A program made the translations under genes and the position numbers. DNA of 8,912 bases, from the NCBI GenBank assembly GCA_903845455.1, contig CAIMXN010000164.1, positions 1 to 8,912 of the forward strand. Reading direction: 5' to 3'. Position 1 is the first letter of the stretch. Each line of letters opens with the position of its first letter. The DNA comes from an uncultured beta proteobacterium (GTDB taxonomy: Bacteria; Pseudomonadota; Gammaproteobacteria; Burkholderiales; Burkholderiaceae). Positions 4,835 to 8,912 of this stretch are shown here, in pieces. Under the pieces are notes generated by a model. That model worked only from the letters and a program-made list of their open reading frames with translations. It was not told where the DNA came from and made no database searches.

Positions 4835-4875
4835 TTAGGCGTAGGTCGCACGTTGGAGTCGTGCTGGGCAGACTA
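4835..4875 (+). repeat. tRNA-Arg(UCU) 3' fragment, copy 6, terminal and decayed
   Basis: The match runs from the last bases of the anticodon loop to CTA, with about four changes from copy 1, including T-loop TTGGAGT in place of TTCGAAT and CTA for CCA. The T-stem GCACG/CGTGC and acceptor strand TGGGCAG are kept. A terminator follows directly, as after a native tRNA gene, so this is the best candidate for the original chromosomal 3' end. Confidence 0.78.
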
Positions 4876-4900
4876 AAACCTCGATACATTGAGGTTTTTT
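4875..4900. terminator. Bidirectional rho-independent terminator at the right end of the array
   Basis: AAAACCTC (4875-4882) pairs with GAGGTTTT (4891-4898) around an 8-nt loop, with a T run to 4900. The A run on the left lets it also serve the minus-strand Bug gene that ends at 4906. On the plus strand it would end transcription of the tRNA or of the last cassette. Confidence 0.85.
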
Positions 4901-4905
4901 GATGC

Positions 4906-5871
4906 CTAGTTACCCATCGTCTTAACTACTCTTACCATTCGATCGCCATCTTCCTTAGCAAACTTTTTAAATTCATTGGTATCACGGTAGTCAAAAATCA
5001 TCCCCCTTTGTTCCATGGCGGTTTCGATTTGTCCGGATTGCACAGCTTCTTTAACAGCCTTATTTAAGGTGTCAATGATGGCTTGTGGTGTACCAACTGG
5101 AACGAATAAACCATTCCAGATATTAAATTCGGCGTTGTATCCAGCTTCGCGGTAAGAAGGTACATTAGGTAGTAGCTTGATGCGCTTAGGGCCTGATACT
5201 GCAATTGGCCGTACTTTGCCGGATTCAATCTGTGGGATGGCAACAGAAGGGATGGCAGTAGTCATATCAACCTGCCCACCTAATAACGCGAGCATAGACG
5301 GTCCGCCACCACCAAAAGGAACTTGTAAAAATTTTGCGTCAGCAGCGTGCGCAAGCATTTCAACTGAAAGGTGAATGGGGCCAAAGTTACCAGATGAAGA
5401 GTAGGTTAAGCCATTGGGTTTATCTTTGGCAGCCTTCATCAGTTCATTTAAATTTTTCCACGGCGCATCAGTTTGTACCAGCATCACCATAGGATCATTC
5501 GAAATCATGGCAATTGGTATCAGTTGATTGACTTCGTATAGTGATGTCTTACCTTGAGCGCGCTCTGCATCTGGAGATACCATGATGGAAGAGAGTCCCA
5601 TCAGCAAGGTATAGCCATCTGGTTTTGCTTTGGCTACGAAAGAATTACCTACCTGACCACCAACACCAGGCTTAAAGTTCACGACCACCGGCTGCTTGAG
5701 AATTTTAGTCAGAGCATCAGCTAGAATCCGTGCATTAGCATCTGAAGATCCTCCAGGAGGATTGGGCACAATTAAGGTAATAGGTCTATTAGGATAGGGA
5801 TCCTCTGCAAATACATTTGATATGCATAAAACAAGAAGTAAAAAAGCGGGGATAAGAATTTTATTAAAAAT
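4906..5871 (-). CDS. Bug/TctC-family periplasmic solute-binding protein with a non-standard start
   Basis: Bug proteins are periplasmic receptors, usually for carboxylates, of tripartite tricarboxylate transporters. Motifs seen include RPITLIVPNPPGGSSD near 29-44, GVGGQVGNSFVAKAKPDGYT, a QVPFGGGGPSMLALLGGQVD segment, and PNVPSYREAG. The first ATG/GTG/TTG in frame is a GTG at 5769, which would leave 287 residues with no signal peptide and no first beta strand. Upstream the frame encodes a clear signal peptide, FNKILIPAFLLLVLCISNVF then A/ED, back to ATC-ATT at 5874-5869. An in-frame TAG lies just before. AGGAG (5882-5878) is 6 bp from ATT and 3 bp from ATC, so ATT at 5871 is taken as start, giving 321 residues, the normal length. 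A mutated ATG is the alternative. No TctAB permease is near. Confidence 0.85.
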   Translation of the reverse strand: MFNKILIPAFLLLVLCISNVFAEDPYPNRPITLIVPNPPGGSSDANARILADALTKILKQPVVVNFKPGVGGQVGNSFVAKAKPDGYTLLMGLSSIMVSPDAERAQGKTSLYEVNQLIPIAMISNDPMVMLVQTDAPWKNLNELMKAAKDKPNGLTYSSSGNFGPIHLSVEMLAHAADAKFLQVPFGGGGPSMLALLGGQVDMTTAIPSVAIPQIESGKVRPIAVSGPKRIKLLPNVPSYREAGYNAEFNIWNGLFVPVGTPQAIIDTLNKAVKEAVQSGQIETAMEQRGMIFDYRDTNEFKKFAKEDGDRMVRVVKTMGN

Positions 5872-5993
5872 GATGGTCTCCTACATTTATTGGGTTAATT
5901 CTATTTTTGAAAAACTATTACTCATCATCTTAATATAGTTTTTTTTAAAGTTTGCAATATATTTAAGCTGCCCAATTCAAAAATTCTCTAGTC

Positions 5994-6012
5994 TTTATAG
6001 CTATTTATAGCT
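5994..6012 (+). promoter_or_regulatory. Direct repeat in the divergent intergenic region
   Basis: TTTATAGCT occurs at 5994-6002 and 6004-6012, exactly one helical turn apart, with a partly palindromic TATAGCTA core. It lies between the divergent Bug gene and the SDR operon and could bind a regulator. No convincing -35/-10 pair was found on either strand of 5883-6076. Confidence 0.25.
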
Positions 6013-6076
6013 TTATGATTCAAATTGAGGGCCTAATGTATATTGGTTGGACCTTAACCTGTTTATGAGAGTTGAT

Positions 6077-6832
6077 ATGGCAATTTATCCGGAGATTATG
6101 GGTCGTGCAGTGGTGATTACTGGTGCTGCCGCGGGTATAGGAGAGGCAGCTGCCATTGCGTTTTACAAACAAGGCGCCCATGTCTTTCTTTTGGATATTG
6201 ACCAGAAAAAAATTGGGGATATCGCCGCCAAATTAGGCGATAGGGCACATGCAATACCTTTAGACATCACTGATCCCGAGGCTGTTTTGTCTGCCTTTGC
6301 AGCCGTGGATCAAGTCGGTTGCGGCCTTGATGTTTTTATCAATTGTGCTGGCGGTTATAAAAAACTCCTCACGGTAGAAAAAATGGACTTAGAAGAATGG
6401 GATAAAACTATTTCACTAAACCTTAGGGCCACCTTTCTATGTTGCCAGGCGGCCATTCCTAGGTTAAAAAAATCCACAGCAGGTCGCATTATTAATGTGA
6501 CTTCAATCTCTGGGAGAACGGTGCATGCAGCATCTTCTCCAGCGTACGGAGCCGCTAAAGCAGGCGTTACCCAATTAACACGATTTTTAGCTTATGAGCT
6601 CGGACCCTTCGGTATCACCGCTAATACCATTGCGCCTCTGACAACCTTAACGCCCAGAGTCGCCGCCCTAAGGTCGGCAGAAGATATTGAGCGAATTGCA
6701 GCACAAGTGCCGCTGGGCAGATTGGCTTTAGTAGATGATCATGTTTCAGCGATGCTGTATTTAGCTTCTGATGGAGCAGCTTTTGTTACAGGTGTGGCAT
6801 TAGATACCAACGGTGGCAGGGTCATGATGTAG
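6077..6832 (+). CDS. Short-chain dehydrogenase/reductase (classical SDR)
   Basis: This NAD(P)-dependent oxidoreductase has 251 residues from this start. The cofactor motif TGAAAGIG is at 15-22, Asp40 at the end of the second strand suggests NAD preference, and NCAGG at 89-93 stands for NNAG. The catalytic set is N115, S143, Y157 and K161 (YGAAK). The C-terminal FVTGVALDTNGG matches the family. The usual Pro-Gly after the sixth strand is Pro-Leu here (NTIAPLTTLTPR). Possible starts are TTG 6047, ATG 6065 and ATG 6077; the last is chosen because GAGAG lies 5 bp upstream and it leaves a normal lead into the first strand. It is first in an operon with a Bug and a TRAP-type binding protein, 32 bp before the next gene, so it probably acts on the imported compound. 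Substrate unknown. Confidence 0.88.
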   Translation: MAIYPEIMGRAVVITGAAAGIGEAAAIAFYKQGAHVFLLDIDQKKIGDIAAKLGDRAHAIPLDITDPEAVLSAFAAVDQVGCGLDVFINCAGGYKKLLTVEKMDLEEWDKTISLNLRATFLCCQAAIPRLKKSTAGRIINVTSISGRTVHAASSPAYGAAKAGVTQLTRFLAYELGPFGITANTIAPLTTLTPRVAALRSAEDIERIAAQVPLGRLALVDDHVSAMLYLASDGAAFVTGVALDTNGGRVMM

Positions 6833-6864
6833 TACCTATTTATTCAGAATTTTAGGAGACTGGT

Positions 6865-7839
6865 GTGCGAATTTCTAAGATGGTCAGAGCATTGATTGGT
6901 GTGTGCTTGTTAATGGGGGCTTCTCAGCAATTGTTTGCCCAAACCTGGCCAAGTAGACCGATTACTTTTATTACGCCATTAGCCGTTGGCAGCGCTTCAG
7001 ATGTAGCGCTGCGGATTGTGTCGGAGCAAATTGGAGCTAGCTTGGGTCAGTCTATTCTGATTGATAACCAAACAGGGGCATCAGGCGCAATTGGAGCAGA
7101 AAAAGTAGCAAATGCAGCGCCAGACGGCTCGATTTTCTGCGGATGTAACAACGCCATTCTGGGAGTCCTTCCTCAATTGAGAAAAGTGCCATACAACTCA
7201 TTAAAAAGCTTTAAACCTATTGGGATGGTTGCAGTTCTGCCAACCGTTCTAGTCGTTAACGCAGACTCACCATTTAAATCAGTAAAAGAGCTCATTGAAT
7301 ACGCAAAAGCAAATCCTGGAAAAGTTGAGTACGCATCTGGCGGAGTAGGTAGTCCTCAGCATATTGCAATGGCCATGTTTGAATCTATGGCGGGCGTCAA
7401 GTTCACCCATGTCCCTTACAAGGGGGCGAGCCAAGCCGCCGTTGGAGTAGCAGGCGGAGAGATTCCAATCATGTTTAACGCCATCGGTACGGTGCTGCCT
7501 TTGATTAAGTCAGGAAAGTTGCGTCCAATTGCAGTAGCTGGATCACAGAGAACACAAGTCATGCCAGATATCCCTACAGTCAGTGAATCAGGCGTGACAG
7601 GTTATAGCTATGCATCGTGGGTTGGCGTTATAGGACCTGCTGGAATTTCTGATGAGATTGTTAACAAACTCTCAGGAACCATTCTGAAAACACTTTCTTC
7701 ACCAGACATTGTGAAGCGCTTAAATGACAACGGTATTGATCCATTTCCAATGGGCTCTGCTCAAATGAGTACTTTTATTGCTGCAGATTACCAGCGCATG
7801 GGTAAGTTAATTAAAGATGCAGGTATTCATGGCGAATAA
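6865..7839 (+). CDS. Bug/TctC-family periplasmic solute-binding protein
   Basis: This 324-residue protein has a signal peptide (1-25) cleaved after LFA, then WPSRPITFITPLAVGSASD, the family's N-terminal ligand loop. The common P-G-G in that loop is replaced by A-V-G-S while the Asp (D46) is kept. Later family motifs include GASGAIGAEKVANAAPDGS, FTHVPYKGASQAAVGVAGGE, LRPIAVAGSQRT and MPDIPTVSESG. It starts at GTG 6865, with AGGAG 6 bp upstream, a good spacing. It lies between the SDR and TRAP-type genes in one transcription unit, and its last 11 bp overlap the next ORF. It is likely the receptor for the compound handled by the operon; no TctA/TctB genes accompany it. Confidence 0.92.
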   Translation: MRISKMVRALIGVCLLMGASQQLFAQTWPSRPITFITPLAVGSASDVALRIVSEQIGASLGQSILIDNQTGASGAIGAEKVANAAPDGSIFCGCNNAILGVLPQLRKVPYNSLKSFKPIGMVAVLPTVLVVNADSPFKSVKELIEYAKANPGKVEYASGGVGSPQHIAMAMFESMAGVKFTHVPYKGASQAAVGVAGGEIPIMFNAIGTVLPLIKSGKLRPIAVAGSQRTQVMPDIPTVSESGVTGYSYASWVGVIGPAGISDEIVNKLSGTILKTLSSPDIVKRLNDNGIDPFPMGSAQMSTFIAADYQRMGKLIKDAGIHGE

Positions 7840-8779
7840 TCAAAAGGCCCAATGGCGGGGGCGTCAACTTCACTACCAGCCAGAAAAAAGTCATGTACAT
7901 CCATTCTTGGTGGGCTTGTGGGATGCCGTTAAAGAGGAGACCGATGGCGCGGTGGATATTGAGGTCTTGGCTGATAACGATGGATTAAAGCTATCTCATT
8001 TAGAGATCGTGGATCAAGTGACTCGCGGAGAAATAGAATTTTATGCCTTGATGGGTAGCATCATGGGACCCTTAGTTCCTGCGATGAATATACAAAGCCT
8101 GCCATTCATCTACAGAAATAACGATGACGTCTATGGTTCTATGGATGGCGCATTAGGGGATTTTCTTAGAAAAGAATTGCGCACCAAGGGTATCTATTTA
8201 TTGCCCTGGGGTTTGATGGAGAATGGCTTTCGTCACATAGTGACAAACAATCGCCCAATTCATACAGCGGCAGATTTAGAAGGTTTATCTATTCGGATTC
8301 CGGAAGGTGCAGTTTTTGAAGACACATTTAAAGCCTTTGGGGCAGTACCTATTCAGCTATTTGTACTGGAGCTTTACGAAGCGCTGCGAGTTGGTAAGTT
8401 ACACGCTCAAGAAAATCCATTAGCGATTATTGAGTCGCTCAAGCTTCATGAAGTCACAAAGTACATTTCCATGACATCGCATATGTGGTCTGGATTTAAT
8501 ATTATTGGCAGCCTCAGTTTTTGGGAGACTTTGCCTGAGCATTTCCAACAAATCATTCTTAAAAATGTGAAGAAATTTGTTCACATGCAACGGCAACACA
8601 CTATCCAACTCAATAGTTCCTTGTCTGAGTCGCTACAAGGCAAGGGAATGGTGATTAATGTTGCTGACACTTCTAGTTTCCAAGCCCATTTAGGTAAGAG
8701 TTTTTATCAAAAATGGAAAAATGAAGTTGGTAAGCAAGCTTGGGAATTACTAGAAGGACAAGTCGGCAAGCTGACCTAA
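7829..8779 (+). CDS. DctP-family TRAP solute-binding protein without a signal peptide
   Basis: This 316-residue protein has the TRAP binding-protein features: YQPEKSHVHPFL at 16-27, GEIEFYALMGSIMG at 67-80, LPFIYRNNDDVY at 91-102, the ligand-binding Arg in GLSIRIPEG (R156), and ELYEALRVGKLHAQENPLA at 181-199. The last corresponds to the conserved E-x-Y-x-AL-x-x-G...QENP segment. A hydrophobic N-terminal export signal is absent: the sequence begins MANNQKAQWRGRQLHYQPE and goes straight into the first strand of the mature fold. The in-frame ATG at 7817 adds only four residues. The start overlaps the Bug gene, suggesting coupled translation. No DctQ or DctM gene follows. It may be a cytoplasmic ligand-binding protein or a gene that lost its signal sequence. 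Confidence 0.85.
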   Translation: MANNQKAQWRGRQLHYQPEKSHVHPFLVGLWDAVKEETDGAVDIEVLADNDGLKLSHLEIVDQVTRGEIEFYALMGSIMGPLVPAMNIQSLPFIYRNNDDVYGSMDGALGDFLRKELRTKGIYLLPWGLMENGFRHIVTNNRPIHTAADLEGLSIRIPEGAVFEDTFKAFGAVPIQLFVLELYEALRVGKLHAQENPLAIIESLKLHEVTKYISMTSHMWSGFNIIGSLSFWETLPEHFQQIILKNVKKFVHMQRQHTIQLNSSLSESLQGKGMVINVADTSSFQAHLGKSFYQKWKNEVGKQAWELLEGQVGKLT

Positions 8780-8786
8780 GCCTTAA

Positions 8787-8912
8787 GCTGCCAAAGTATC
8801 AGCGTTTTAATTTGCTGCAATCTTTCTAAGTAGATCATTTGCTAAATGGCTTGGGCACAGCCGATGTATCCATCTAGCTTAGTTTTAGAAATAGTTTTTT
8901 GGACAGTAGATG
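8787..8912 (-). pseudogene. Probable frame-broken alpha/beta-hydrolase fragment at the window edge
   Basis: Minus-strand reading from the right edge gives TKLDGYIGCAQAI before TAG (8844-8842), resembling the lid segment of PcaD-like alpha/beta hydrolases (GYxGCxxAI). A second frame continues with ANDLLRKIAAN, and the first frame resumes with QQIKTLILWQL, together matching the expected order GYIGCAQAI, DLLRKI, IKTxTLIL. Frameshifts or stops break it twice within about 120 bp. The gene body would lie right of the window. The assignment rests on short stretches and is tentative. No terminator for the preceding operon is visible in 8780-8912. Confidence 0.35.

Larger units (their letters stand above)
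170..4875 (+). mobile_element. Tandem cassette array bounded by tRNA-Arg(UCU) 3'-end repeats
   Basis: Six same-strand copies of a tRNA-Arg(UCU) 3' fragment separate five cassettes: 215-991 (toxin-antitoxin), 1037-1828 (MNT/HEPN), 1871-2672 (EF-hand), 2717-3837 (EamA transporter) and 3883-4834 (secreted two-domain protein plus small antisense ORF). The start-to-start spacing is about 822, 837, 844, 1165 and 997 bp. The 3' end of a tRNA gene, from the anticodon loop onward, is a classic target of tyrosine-recombinase integration, and each insertion leaves such a direct repeat. What is seen is the repeats and the unrelated genes between them; that they were inserted by site-specific recombination is inference. 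There is no integrase, transposase or full tRNA in the window. The array may continue left of base 1, since an ORF reaches copy 1 from that side. Confidence 0.6.

Noticed and set aside
170..4875. CRISPR array
   Set aside because: The repeats are long tRNA fragments separated by 0.75-1.1 kb of coding DNA, not short uniform spacers, and no cas genes are present.
170..4875. Classical integron with attC sites
   Set aside because: The repeats lack the paired R and L boxes of attC, match a tRNA 3' end instead, and no integron integrase is present.
4485..4889. Long minus-strand ORF opposite the secreted two-domain protein
   Set aside because: It is antisense to a gene with a signal peptide and a good ribosome site, and it runs through the repeat and terminator; the residue pattern is not protein-like.

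Overview
The window looks like chromosomal DNA of an AT-rich betaproteobacterium, probably Burkholderiaceae and possibly Polynucleobacter-like. This is inference from two Bug/TctC solute-binding proteins, a TRAP-type binding protein, the moderate-to-low GC and the style of the small secreted proteins. No rRNA or intact tRNA is present.

Left half (1 to about 4900) is a cassette array. A stretch of about 45 bp occurs six times in the same orientation, at 170, 992, 1829, 2673, 3838 and 4835. Each copy is the 3' part of a tRNA-Arg(UCU) gene: anticodon loop CTTCTAA, 3' anticodon strand, variable loop AGGTC, T-arm, 3' acceptor strand and CCA. No copy has a 5' half. Between consecutive copies lie compact cassettes of about 0.75-1.1 kb with one or two genes each: an AbrB-like/RelE-like toxin-antitoxin pair on the minus strand, an MNT/HEPN pair, a secreted EF-hand protein, an EamA-type transporter, and a secreted protein with two related beta-rich domains plus a small antisense ORF. 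The last copy is followed at once by a rho-independent terminator, as expected for the displaced end of the original tRNA gene. The three left copies are nearly perfect and the three right copies have about four changes each, which fits serial insertion at a tRNA gene to the left with older cassettes pushed right. No recombinase is encoded in the window.

Right half (4906-8912) is ordinary-looking metabolic DNA. A Bug-family binding protein on the minus strand has a full signal peptide only if translation starts at a non-standard ATT (or ATC) codon. Divergent from it runs a plus-strand operon: an SDR dehydrogenase, a second Bug protein with a GTG start, and a DctP-family TRAP binding protein that overlaps the Bug stop and has no signal peptide. 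No TctAB or DctQM permease is present, so these genes may bind a shared carboxylate-type substrate whose transporter is elsewhere. At the right edge the minus strand holds what looks like a frame-broken alpha/beta-hydrolase fragment.
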